Source: UBA12170 sp964293475 (lineage in GTDB: Bacteria; Bacteroidota; Bacteroidia; Bacteroidales; UBA12170). From it: a DNA stretch of 64,000 nucleotides. The notes beneath the pieces were generated by a model. It did no database searches. It worked only from the letters and a program-made list of their open reading frames with translations, and was not told the origin of the DNA. The stretch covers positions 1 to 64,000 of the forward strand of contig CAXYYJ010000029.1 in NCBI GenBank assembly GCA_964293475.1. Reading direction: 5' to 3'. Both the position numbers and the translations under genes were made by a program. Below are positions 53,307 through 62,800 of the stretch, piece by piece; the stretch's first letter is position 1, and each line of letters opens with the position of its first letter.

Positions 53307-54275
53307 ATGAAAGAAAACCTAAGAATTGTTTTCATGGGTACTCCTGATTTTGCTGTATCCACACTTCGGGCCATTTATGAAAACAATTATCATATTGTTG
53401 GGGTGATAACGGCACCCGATAAACCAGCCGGACGTGGCAAGAAAATTCAGATGTCGGCGGTTAAAGAGTTTTGTTTGGCACACGACATTCATGTACTTAC
53501 CCCGTCAAACCTGAAAGACCCGCTTTTTTTGGATGAACTCAAATCGCTTAATCCCGATTTGCAAATTGTGGTCGCCTTCAGGATGTTACCAGCGGTGGTT
53601 TGGGAAATTCCGACTTTGGGAACTTTTAACCTTCACGCTTCCTTGTTGCCGCAATACCGGGGAGCAGCCCCCATAAATCACTGCCTTATTAACGGGGATT
53701 CCTTAACCGGAGTAACTACATTTTTCATAAACCATCAAATAGATACAGGAAATATCATCGCCCAGAAAACATGTCCTATTCTACCCGAAGATAATGCGGG
53801 AAGTCTGCACGATAAACTGGCTTCCTTAGGAGCTCAGTTGGTGTTGGAAACTATAGATGCCATTGAAAGAAAGGAAGTTATAGAAAAACCACAGAACGAA
53901 CTCTTAGCGCATGAGGAATTAAAATCAGCCCCCAAAATTTTTAAAGAGGATTGTCTGATTCGTTGGTCAGGAAATTGTCAGGATATTCTCAATTTTATCA
54001 GGGGATTAAGCCCTTATCCTGCCGCATGGACAAAGCTTGTCATTCCGGGGGAACCCTCTAAGATTTTGTCTGTAAAGATATTTGAAGGGAGAGTATCCGA
54101 TATTGTTTCAGTCCGACAACCAGGTTCAATTAGAATCGAAGGTAAATCTTTTTATGTAAGCACTTTTGGTTTTGAGTTGGAAATACTTGAATTACAATTA
54201 GAAGGAAAAAAGCGGATGAAAACCGATGAATTTTTAAGGGGTTTTTTGGTAGAAGAAGCAATGTTTTTTGAATAG
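53307..54275 (+). CDS. fmt: Methionyl-tRNA formyltransferase
   Basis: This 322-residue enzyme opens with RIVFMGTPDFAV, has the formyl-folate-binding NLHASLLPQYRGAAPINHCL motif (~110-129; Asn/His/Asp catalytic set as in Fmt), and a C-terminal OB-like tRNA-binding domain (~208-320). It formylates initiator Met-tRNA with 10-formyl-THF. Size and motifs match the family. The ATG is 20 nt beyond the terminator hairpin. Confidence 0.97.
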   Translation: MKENLRIVFMGTPDFAVSTLRAIYENNYHIVGVITAPDKPAGRGKKIQMSAVKEFCLAHDIHVLTPSNLKDPLFLDELKSLNPDLQIVVAFRMLPAVVWEIPTLGTFNLHASLLPQYRGAAPINHCLINGDSLTGVTTFFINHQIDTGNIIAQKTCPILPEDNAGSLHDKLASLGAQLVLETIDAIERKEVIEKPQNELLAHEELKSAPKIFKEDCLIRWSGNCQDILNFIRGLSPYPAAWTKLVIPGEPSKILSVKIFEGRVSDIVSVRQPGSIRIEGKSFYVSTFGFELEILELQLEGKKRMKTDEFLRGFLVEEAMFFE

Positions 54276-54372
54276 GATTTTAAAGGTAGTAATAAGGTTT
54301 TGAACAAAAAAACCAAGTTTTCAACAAAATAACCTTTTACGTTAATTTTTTTTGCAAAAACTCTTGAAACAC

Positions 54373-54402
54373 TTGCTTTTGAAGTATTTTCAGTTATATT
54401 TG
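54373..54402 (+). promoter_or_regulatory. Promoter of the HU gene
   Basis: TTG (54373-54375) and TATATTTG (54395-54402) with a 19-nt spacer give one of the best promoter matches in the window, as expected for an abundant nucleoid protein. The leader is about 35 nt. Confidence 0.75.
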
Positions 54403-54443
54403 CATCAATGAAAAATTAAATGTGTTAATTAAAATCTTACAAA

Positions 54444-54716
54444 ATGAACAAAGCAGAATTAATTGAAGCAATGGCAAACGAGTCAGGCTTGACAAAAGCT
54501 GATGCCAAAAAAGCTTTAGATGCATTTATTAAATCAACTGGGAACGCTTTAGCTGGTGGCGATAGAGTTGCATTGGTTGGATTTGGTTCTTTCTCAGTAT
54601 CTATGAGAGAATCTCGCAAAGGTAGAAACCCACAAACTGGAGCAGAAATTACAATTGCATCTAAAAAAGTAATTAAATTCAAAGCAGGAAACGAATTAGC
54701 GGATGGCGTTAAATAG
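54444..54716 (+). CDS. HU-family DNA-binding protein
   Basis: The 90-residue protein matches HU/IHF: MNKAELIEAMANESGLTKAD at the N-terminus, GFGSFSVSMRESRKGRNPQTG with the DNA-binding arm and the intercalating proline in RNPQTG (about 61-66). It bends and compacts DNA. It has its own promoter and terminator and is probably highly expressed. Confidence 0.97.
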   Translation: MNKAELIEAMANESGLTKADAKKALDAFIKSTGNALAGGDRVALVGFGSFSVSMRESRKGRNPQTGAEITIASKKVIKFKAGNELADGVK

Positions 54717-54741
54717 TTTTTTTTTGCTTGATTTATAAAGA

Positions 54742-54773
54742 AGCTCTGTATTGAAAATACGGAGCTTTTTTTT
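54742..54773 (+). terminator. Terminator of the HU gene
   Basis: A stem of 10-11 bp, AGCTCTGTATT (54742-54752) with AATACGGAGCT (54756-54766), has a short loop and a T-run. It overlaps the promoter of the following small gene. Confidence 0.9.
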
Positions 54774-54780
54774 ATCTTTG
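54751..54780 (+). promoter_or_regulatory. Promoter embedded in the HU terminator
   Basis: TTG at 54751-54753 lies in the hairpin loop, and TATCTTTG at 54773-54780 lies at the end of the T-run, with the ideal 19-nt spacer. It would drive the small gene starting at 54801. Confidence 0.6.
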
Positions 54781-54800
54781 AATTTTGATAAACATGAGTT

Positions 54801-54938
54801 ATGGAAAGTTCTAAGAAGGATAGTAGAATTAAAAATATCATTATTGCCTTGTTTACATTGGAGCAGGTAATAATAATCTATATCATTGCAACCCGCAAAG
54901 GAATGTCCATAATCGATTGGATTTCAGAGTTATTTTAA
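54801..54938 (+). CDS. 45-residue single-TM membrane miniprotein
   Basis: This frame, ATG at 54801 to TAA at 54936-54938, encodes 45 residues: a basic start (MESSKKDSRIKN), one hydrophobic helix (IIIALFTLEQVIIIYIIA, about 13-30) and a short amphipathic end (SIIDWISELF). No family is recognised. A good promoter lies 20 nt before it, which supports expression. It converges with recQ. Confidence 0.5.
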   Translation: MESSKKDSRIKNIIIALFTLEQVIIIYIIATRKGMSIIDWISELF

Positions 54939-54971
54939 AAAATGTGAAATTCTTCTCCTAAGGAATAGTCA

Positions 54972-56876
54972 CTAAACCCAATGCAATAAATGATTCTCAT
55001 CCTCCCGTATTTTCCCGTTCTCCTGTAACCAGCTAATGGTGTTCAAAAGTTTGTCGACATTGTCGGTATCCACCGAAAAAACCAAATCATCAATCAGCAG
55101 GGGCTGGTTTTTTAAAACAGGCTTAATCAGGTCAACCATTAAATCAAATTCCAGTTTACTAAGTTCGGTTTTGTTTCTTTTCCTGCAAACATCGCATTGC
55201 CCGCAACGCTGACTGTTATTCTCTCCAAAATAGCTCAATAACTGTTGACTCCGGCATTTATGATCCGACTCAATATAGTTTATCATCGCAAGCAGCCTTT
55301 CTTTGGCTGCCTTCTTGCGAAATTCATAGTTTTCGGGTGAAATCTGTATACTTGAAACATCGAGACGCTCTTTTACATAAATCACCTGTGGCTCATTATT
55401 TTCGGGGGTATAATCCAAAACTTCAAGTTTTTTAAGCTTTTGCAGCATTTCCTGAACTTGAATTTTGGTTATTCCAAATGCTTGAACTATCTGATTCTCA
55501 TTGATAGAAGTGAATTGCTGAAAAACCCCCGAATAGGTTCTGAGGATGAATTTGATAAGATTATCGTAAGCGGCATTTTCAACCTGAAAGCGATACAAAT
55601 CACCCCCATTCATTAATACTTTTACCTGCGATGGATGATAAATCGCATCGTTGAGTATAAGCAGCCCCTCCTTTTCTAATATTTTTAAGCTGTTAAATGC
55701 GATGAGTGGCGAAAGCTGATATTGGCGCGAAAAATCGGTAATATCGAAATTAAAGGCCTGTCCTTCTCCGCTGCCAACTGCAAGCCTGAAATAGTTCCCC
55801 AAAGCCTGATAGGTATTTTTTATGACATCGAGAGGCGGATAGCTCGTTTCAAAGTTTTTATGAAGATTCAAAATATCTGCCTTATCCCAAAATATTACAG
55901 AATAAGCTGTTTTGCCGTCGCGGCCACCTCTTCCTGCCTCCTGAAAATAAGCTTCCGGATTGTCTGGCAAATCAAGATGTGCCACAAAACGAACATTGTC
56001 TTTGTCAATCCCCATTCCAAAGGCATTGGTGGCTACAATCACTCTTGTGAACCCATCTTTCCATTGCTTTTGTTTCTGATCGCGGACTCTGGAATCTAAT
56101 CCGGCGTGGTAAAAGGATGAACTAATGTTCTCTTTTTCAAGAAAATCGCTGATTTCCTTGGTCTTTTTCCTGTTTCTAACATATACTATTCCAGTTCCTT
56201 GCTGTTTTTGTACAAGCTTTAAAAGCATTTGGAGTTTATTTTCCTCCTTCGAAACAAAGTAAATGAGGTTGCTTCGCATGAAACTCGACGACAGAAAATT
56301 CCCATTTTTAAAACCAAGTCTAAGCTGTATGTCATTGGCTACGGCGGGCGTTGCTGTTGCAGTGAGTGCCAGAACGGGTATTTTAGGAAAGAAGTGTCTG
56401 ATTTCAGCTATTTTAAGATAGGGCGGACGGAAATCATAGCCCCATTGGCTAATGCAGTGAGCCTCATCTACAGCGATGAGTTTTATTTTTAGCGTGGGCA
56501 GAATGAGCAGGAATTTCTCAGAAAGCAGCCTTTCGGGCGAGAGATAGAGAAATTTGGCATCGCCCAATGTTACCTGATTCATGGCCAGCTCATAGTCGTG
56601 TGAACTCATCCCCGAAAAAAGTGCCACCGCTTTGATGTTGCGTTTCCTGAGATTGTCCACCTGGTCTTTCATCAAGGCAATGAGTGGTGTAATGACAATG
56701 GTAATTCCATCGAGCAACATTCCTGGAACCTGATAGCAAAGACTTTTGCCTCCGCCTGTGGGTAAAAGCGCCAAAGTATCGCGACCTGATAGAACAGATT
56801 GAATTATTTCTTCCTGTTTTGGCCGAAAGTTAGGATATCCCCAGTATTTTATCAGTATTTGACGAATGGCTTCCAT
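54972..56876 (-). CDS. recQ: ATP-dependent DNA helicase RecQ
   Basis: The 634-residue helicase has motif 0 and I (FRPKQEEII, LPTGGGKS), motif II DEAH (AVDEAHCISQWGYDFRP), motif VI with GRGGRDG, and the RecQ-C zinc domain with cysteines in HKCRSQQLLSYF and QRCGQCDVCRKR. A winged-helix region follows, but the HRDC domain of E. coli RecQ is not clear. It unwinds DNA 3' to 5' in recombination and fork repair. It lies in the minus-strand direction with ABC-F behind it, with 105 bp between. Confidence 0.96.
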   Translation of the reverse strand: MEAIRQILIKYWGYPNFRPKQEEIIQSVLSGRDTLALLPTGGGKSLCYQVPGMLLDGITIVITPLIALMKDQVDNLRKRNIKAVALFSGMSSHDYELAMNQVTLGDAKFLYLSPERLLSEKFLLILPTLKIKLIAVDEAHCISQWGYDFRPPYLKIAEIRHFFPKIPVLALTATATPAVANDIQLRLGFKNGNFLSSSFMRSNLIYFVSKEENKLQMLLKLVQKQQGTGIVYVRNRKKTKEISDFLEKENISSSFYHAGLDSRVRDQKQKQWKDGFTRVIVATNAFGMGIDKDNVRFVAHLDLPDNPEAYFQEAGRGGRDGKTAYSVIFWDKADILNLHKNFETSYPPLDVIKNTYQALGNYFRLAVGSGEGQAFNFDITDFSRQYQLSPLIAFNSLKILEKEGLLILNDAIYHPSQVKVLMNGGDLYRFQVENAAYDNLIKFILRTYSGVFQQFTSINENQIVQAFGITKIQVQEMLQKLKKLEVLDYTPENNEPQVIYVKERLDVSSIQISPENYEFRKKAAKERLLAMINYIESDHKCRSQQLLSYFGENNSQRCGQCDVCRKRNKTELSKLEFDLMVDLIKPVLKNQPLLIDDLVFSVDTDNVDKLLNTISWLQENGKIREDENHLLHWV

Positions 56877-56981
56877 TGATGAAATTTACAAATTTTTACC
56901 GGGAAATAAAAATCATTTTTATGCTTTTAATTGCGAGAAATTTGAAAATAAATTCTCGGTTGACTGAGCGGGTAATGATTG

Positions 56982-58868
56982 CTAATTGCTCATTTTTTCG
57001 CTGAGCTCCAGCCATCTCATTTCCAGCTCGTCCAACTGCTCCGACACCTGCTGAAATTCGATGCTTAGATTGTGAAGTTCCTGGGGGTTCTGATTTCCGC
57101 TATTGAGCTGCGAAATAATGGTTGCCTTTTTTTGTTCCAGATTCGGAATTTCTACTCCAAGCGATTCGAATTCTTTCTTCTCCATAAAAGTAGCTTTATT
57201 CTGAGGCGGTTTCGCGATAACAGTTTGTGGCTTTTCTGCCTTTTTCTCCTTTTTCTCCAGGGCTGCCTGAATGTCTTTCAATTCGCGGTAGTCGGAATAA
57301 TTCCCCACATGATCCTTTATCTGACCATTGCCATCAAAAACAAAAAGGTGGTCGCAGACTTTATCGAGGAAGTATCTATCGTGGCTTACAATGATGATAC
57401 AACCCGGAAAATCAACCAGAAATTCTTCGAGTTTGCCCAGTGTAAAAATGTCCAAATCGTTGGTGGGTTCATCAAGAATCAGGAAATTGGGGTTGTTGAG
57501 CAAGGTGAGCAAAAGGTAGAGTTTGCGCCTTTCGCCACCACTGAGGCTGCTATAATAGCTTTGTTGAAGTGCGTAGGAGAATCCAAAATGGAACAAAAAC
57601 TGTGCAGCTCCAATGCTATTTCCACCCATATCAATGGCTTCGGCAACTTCTTTTACAATCTCAATTACTCTGAGATGGTCCTTGGCAACGAGTCCTTTTT
57701 GGGTGTAGTAACCAAATTTTGTGGTATCGCCCACCACCACTTCCCCCGAATCGGGCGATATTTGATTGGTGAGCAGGTTGAGCAAAGTAGTTTTCCCGGT
57801 TCCATTGGGCCCCACAAATCCTATTCTTTCACCTTTTTTAAAGATATACTCGAATTTGTCCACAATCACTACCTGATCGAAGCGTTTGGACAGATTTTTG
57901 ACTTCCAGAATTTTGCGCCCCTGACGGCTCATCTTGACATTAAATTCCAGCTTTTTCTCTTCGAGTCTTTTGCGGGCAATTTTTTCCAAATCGTAAAACG
58001 AATCGATTCGGGCTTTGCTTTTGGTGGTTCGGGCTTTGGGTTGACGGCGCATCCAGTCGAGCTCTTTTCGATAGGTATTGCGGGCTTTTTCTATCTCGAG
58101 AGCTTCCGAAGCTTCCCGTTCGGCTTTTTTCTCCAGAAAGTAGCTGAAGTTTCCGCGGTAGGTATAGCTTCTTTGCTGATCGATTTCGATAATGGAATCG
58201 CAGACTTCGTCGAGAAAATACCGGTCGTGGGTAACGATGAGCAGGCTTAAGCGGCTCATGCTGATATGCTCTTCGAGCCATTCAATGGTGGCAATATCGA
58301 GATGATTGGTGGGCTCGTCGAGAATGATAAGGTCGGCCTGATCGATTATAACCGAAGCCAGGGCAAGTTTTTTGCGTTGACCACCTGATAGGGATGAGAC
58401 TTCCCGCTCCAAATCGTTGATTTGAAATTTCTCGAGCACTTCGGTTATCCGGTGTTCATAATCCCAGGCTCCATGCAAATCCATGAGAGAAGTGGCTTCG
58501 TCGAGCTTCTTTTGATTGGAATTAGATGGATCTTCCTGAAAATTATGCAGATGCAGATGGTATTGGTCAATCAGCTGAACGAACAAATTGTTCAAGTGAA
58601 AGAGCACTTCTTTCACTTTCAGGTTATTGTCTAATTCGGGGTCTTGTTTTAGATAGGCAATTTTTAATGATTCCCTAACCACAACTTTGCCATCGTCGGG
58701 AATTTCGGCACCCGTAATAATATTGAGCAAGGTGCTTTTTCCAACCCCATTATGAGCAACGAGAGCAATTTTTTGTCCTTCGCTGATGCTAAAGTTTATG
58801 TTTTGGAAAAGAAGTTTCTCGCTATATGATTTAGTGAGGTTTTCAACGGAAATAAGAACTTGCGACAT
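56982..58868 (-). CDS. ABC-F ATPase, Uup-like
   Basis: A 628-residue soluble protein with two ABC domains and no membrane part. Walker A sites are HNGVGKS (~39-45) and GPNGTGKT (~352-358), signatures are SSLSGGQRKK and SSLSGGERRK, and Walker B is ILDEPTNHLDI and ILDEPTNDLDI. A C-terminal coiled-coil extension (~560-628) follows, as in Uup. ABC-F proteins act on ribosomes; Uup-type members relate to stalled ribosomes and DNA stability. It starts 2 nt after the stop of the upstream secreted TPR-like gene. Confidence 0.94.
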   Translation of the reverse strand: MSQVLISVENLTKSYSEKLLFQNINFSISEGQKIALVAHNGVGKSTLLNIITGAEIPDDGKVVVRESLKIAYLKQDPELDNNLKVKEVLFHLNNLFVQLIDQYHLHLHNFQEDPSNSNQKKLDEATSLMDLHGAWDYEHRITEVLEKFQINDLEREVSSLSGGQRKKLALASVIIDQADLIILDEPTNHLDIATIEWLEEHISMSRLSLLIVTHDRYFLDEVCDSIIEIDQQRSYTYRGNFSYFLEKKAEREASEALEIEKARNTYRKELDWMRRQPKARTTKSKARIDSFYDLEKIARKRLEEKKLEFNVKMSRQGRKILEVKNLSKRFDQVVIVDKFEYIFKKGERIGFVGPNGTGKTTLLNLLTNQISPDSGEVVVGDTTKFGYYTQKGLVAKDHLRVIEIVKEVAEAIDMGGNSIGAAQFLFHFGFSYALQQSYYSSLSGGERRKLYLLLTLLNNPNFLILDEPTNDLDIFTLGKLEEFLVDFPGCIIIVSHDRYFLDKVCDHLFVFDGNGQIKDHVGNYSDYRELKDIQAALEKKEKKAEKPQTVIAKPPQNKATFMEKKEFESLGVEIPNLEQKKATIISQLNSGNQNPQELHNLSIEFQQVSEQLDELEMRWLELSEKMSN

Positions 58869-58870
58869 AG

Positions 58871-59575
58871 CTATTTTTTACATTCCTCCATCAGCTTTAA
58901 ATTGGCATCCTTTCCCCAGTTTGGAGAAAATTCACTTTTGGGCTTAAAGGTTTCAAATTTCTCTTTGGCCATTTCGAAATGTTTGCAGGCATTGGTTTTG
59001 TTTCCTCCAAGTTTTTCGGGCAATCGCCATAAAACTTGTCCAATAAGGTAATAGGGACGAGGGTTTTCGGGATTCATAAACCGGGCTCTATCGTAGTTTT
59101 GAACGGCCAGCTGAGCAAATTTTTGAGAGTTCGCTGCAGGATCAACATTAACCCGTGCCTGATACAATAATCCTTGCAGTGCAAATATTTCGCTGTTGTA
59201 CGGACTATACTTATTTGCAGAATCTATCATTTGCTGCCCCTGATTCAGCAGGCTGTCCATTTCTTTTTTATCCTCCGAAAGAAAACCCGACCAAATATAG
59301 CCATAGGCCGAATGGTAGTATGGAAGCCATTTCGTTTTCTCAGCTTCGGCAGTCTCGCGCAATTGTTTGGCCATGATTTTGAAAGTAATCAAATTAGAGG
59401 CGTTATAAAGCGTGTAGAGATTCGATTTCATTTTATCGTGCAGGGCAAGTACCTGAGCCTTTTTAGATGTAGTGTCGGTGGTTTGCTGTTTCGTTATAAT
59501 TTTTTGGGCAAATGAACCTGGTGAATTCCAAATCATTAGCCCCAATAGTAAAAGAATTAAACTTATATTTTTCAT
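58871..59575 (-). CDS. Secreted TPR-like protein of unknown function
   Basis: This 234-residue protein has a signal peptide (hydrophobic ~5-22) and TPR-like helices in the last 130 residues, including AQLAVQNYDRARFMNPENPRP and LIGQVLWRLPEKLGG. It has no recognised family. It is the first gene of a two-gene operon, 2 nt upstream of the ABC-F gene. Confidence 0.72.
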   Translation of the reverse strand: MKNISLILLLLGLMIWNSPGSFAQKIITKQQTTDTTSKKAQVLALHDKMKSNLYTLYNASNLITFKIMAKQLRETAEAEKTKWLPYYHSAYGYIWSGFLSEDKKEMDSLLNQGQQMIDSANKYSPYNSEIFALQGLLYQARVNVDPAANSQKFAQLAVQNYDRARFMNPENPRPYYLIGQVLWRLPEKLGGNKTNACKHFEMAKEKFETFKPKSEFSPNWGKDANLKLMEECKK

Positions 59576-59846
59576 CTGTATATAATTTGTTTTTTAATTG
59601 TCAGATGGAATACGCCATGATAAAAAAATATCATTCCAATGAGTGATTTTATAATCATGGCTATTTCATGAATTAATGTTTTAAAGTTTATGTAGAATAA
59701 GATGATGATTAATAGTCATTTATCCATTTTGTGATTGGCAACTGCCATGGCCGCATCATCACATTTTCTGCAAATGTAATGAAACAGCCTTATATGTGTG
59801 AGCGAGACCACCCGCAGACCTCTTAAAAATTCTAAAATTTGGATTT

Positions 59847-62800
59847 TCAGGATTGCGATTCCGGGTTATAATGAATCATGGCAATTCTTTTTTTGCCATC
59901 CATTTTTATGGAAAGGGGAGCCTTGAACTGGACATGCCTGAAAAAACGTGTTTGCTCAACAATTTTCTGTTGGCCCAGCAATTCCCAGTTGATGAGATTC
60001 GATGAAAGCTCTTGCTGCACACTCAGATAACCCACATCGGCGGAGGTAACATTGTGGAAAAAATGTGAACCGCTGGAAGCTTCGAGAGGGAAATTGACCA
60101 GGCTTGTTTCTACAATTACCTTGGCATGGCTAATCTGTGGCCATTGCACGGGGATGCCAATCCACGGATCGCGGGTACCCCAGCGACCTGGCCCAATAAG
60201 GACATAATGCTTGTCGAGTTTCTTAAATTTGGCATTGAGTGCGTCAATTTCCTTCACCATTTCTTTGGTTTCTGATTTGTCGAAATTATCTGGAATCACA
60301 TAAACCACATCCGACACATTGTTTACGATTCCGTTTCCAAGCCCGTTTTCTGTATAAAGAAGTATGTTTTTTTCGTCATCGGTGTTCAGCTCAATATTAT
60401 AATCTTCTGTGTTTCCAACAATGGGTTTAATTTGAAGAATGTATAAGCTGCTTTTGTAGTTTTCATCGCGGTTCATGTCGAGAGCAAATTCTATTTCAAC
60501 GGGGCTGCCAATGGCTTCGCGGCCTATTTGAAGAATGACATCGATGGCTTTTGCAAGTGGTATGTGGTTGTATTTTAATATGTTGGCAAAATTTACGATT
60601 CTGGGTCCGGGAATATTTAAGGTTGGAACCAGGCGGTTATTGTTTTGATCGAAAACGCTGGCCATATGTTTTAGGGAACCATTTTTTTCGGCTTCGGAAA
60701 TGGGTAACCTGATGAGTCCTTCTTCATCGCCCAAAAGCAAGTTGAGCTCCCGCTCTTTCAGATTCACGGCAAAGAAATCCGATTGGCTGTTTTTGAATAA
60801 ATCTTTGGTGGAATAGTTTTCCAAATCGGGATATTTTGGTGAAAACCGATAGGACTTCCCTCCATCAACCACTGTTTTACCCAATCCCACTGCAATATTG
60901 GCAAATCCTTCTTCGGGTTTCATATAAGCCACCGGATAGTAGTTATAGCTTTGGGCAATGCCGCTGAGATGTGGATAAAAATAGTCGCCAAATTGATTTC
61001 CAACCACTTCCTGAATAATTACTGCCATTTTTTCTTCGTCAATCCGGTAGTTTACAGCTTCCACATAACCTCGGGCCACGTCGCTATAGACAGAAGCATA
61101 AACCATTTTTACGGCATCGGTGAGTTGCTGGAGCCGTATTTCGGGATTCGAGTGGTTATTGGGCAGAATATAGGTATCGAAAATGCCGGCAAAGGGTTGC
61201 ATAAGGCTGTCTTCGAACAACCCGCTGGACCGAACAGCGATGGGTTTTTTTGTCTCCTCCAGAATCAGTTTCAGCTTCTCTACCAAAGGTGGAGTGAGAT
61301 CGCATTTAATAAATATTTGCCTGATTCTGTCGTAATCGTGAATGAGCTTTAGTTTGGTGTGGAGATTGTTATGTTCGAGAAAATATTCGTACTCGTCCGT
61401 ACCAATAAGGTAAGTAACTGGATTGCAAATATTTATATCGGTTAAAATCTGGCTGAAATCGAAATTGTGAATCAGGCTGTTGATAAAAGCCAGTCCTCTG
61501 CCTTTTCCACCGAGTGAGCCATCAGAAAGCTTCACAATATTATATTCATTGCCGATATTGTTGGGGGCAAAAGGAACTATTTTTCCGCGGGTTTGTTCGT
61601 TTCTGAATCTTTGCATTACCTCGATAAGGTATTTTCGAAGCTCTTTGCTGTCTTTAAAATCGGTAACTCTGGAGGGATTTATGATTCGCGAAATCTGAAT
61701 TTCGCCCCGGGCCATAAGCCAAAGACTGAAGTGGTTTTTGGTGGCGTGAAAGAATATACTTTCGTCGGGGATGGTGGCCAAATGGTCTTCAAACTCTCTT
61801 AAAGTTCGTGCAACAGCAATTTTTCGCCCGTTCTTGTCGCGATAAATAAAATCGCCAAACCCCAGATAATGGATAATGAAGTTTTTGAGGTCGAGCAGAA
61901 GGCTCTCGGAGTTTTTATCGATAAAACTGGCCTGAAGCAGATAGGCTTCGCTCATGTTTTCTTTTTGCGACGACTGGATGATGGTGGGTAAATCGTCGAT
62001 TTGTTTGCGAACATATTTCACCAGATTTACTCCCGCCCGCTCGTCGAGCTGACCATTCTTGTAGAACTTTACGTCGGTGATGAGGCAAAGCATATAATCT
62101 TTATAATTATTGAATATCTCCACTGCATCTTCATAGTTGTCGGTATGGATAATTTTGGGCCGGGCTCTTAACCGCAAAACCTTATAAAGCTCGTCGGTGC
62201 TCACATCGTCAATAATCCTGCGGGTTTGTTCCATCACAATTTTATAAAGCATGGGCAGGTACCGGCTGTAGTATTTGGGCGAATCTTCCACCAGAAGAAT
62301 TACCCGTGTCATTCCTTTTTGTGTGTCGTTTTGTAGGTTTATTTTGTCTTCCACCATTTTTATCATGGCAAAAAACACCTGCGACTGACCATTCCAAACA
62401 AATACATTGTCGAATGATTTGTTGAGGCTTCCTTTAAAAAATGCCGCATCGCGGTTGTTGTGAAGTAACAGAAAAACCGGCAGAAATGGATAAACACTTT
62501 TAATGCTTTCGCTTAATCGGGTTGGGCCGGTTTTGTCGGTTCCCATCATGATAATGATTAAGTCGTAGTTTTTCTTTTGAAGCTCGTCAAGGGCATCTTT
62601 TTCTGTTGAAACTCCTGTGATGCGGGGAACGCTGGTGAGGTTCAAGCTGCTGTATTCCCCCAGAACATATTCGCTAAAACGGCCTTCTTTTTCTATGCTG
62701 TAGGCATCGTAAAGGTTGGCCACCAGCAATATCTCCTTCACTTTGTAGGGCATTAAATCGTGGTAGATATCGCGGGCAAAATTATTTTTATTGATAAATC

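Noticed and set aside
54276..54360. Terminator after fmt
   Set aside because: AAGGTT and AACCTT arms are present, but the loop is long and AT-rich; the hairpin would be weak.
57072..58250. Long open frame on the plus strand (392 codons) within the ABC-F gene
   Set aside because: It is antisense to the ABC-F gene, whose Walker and signature motifs are intact. The frame has no domain and low-complexity aromatic-rich text typical of antisense translation.
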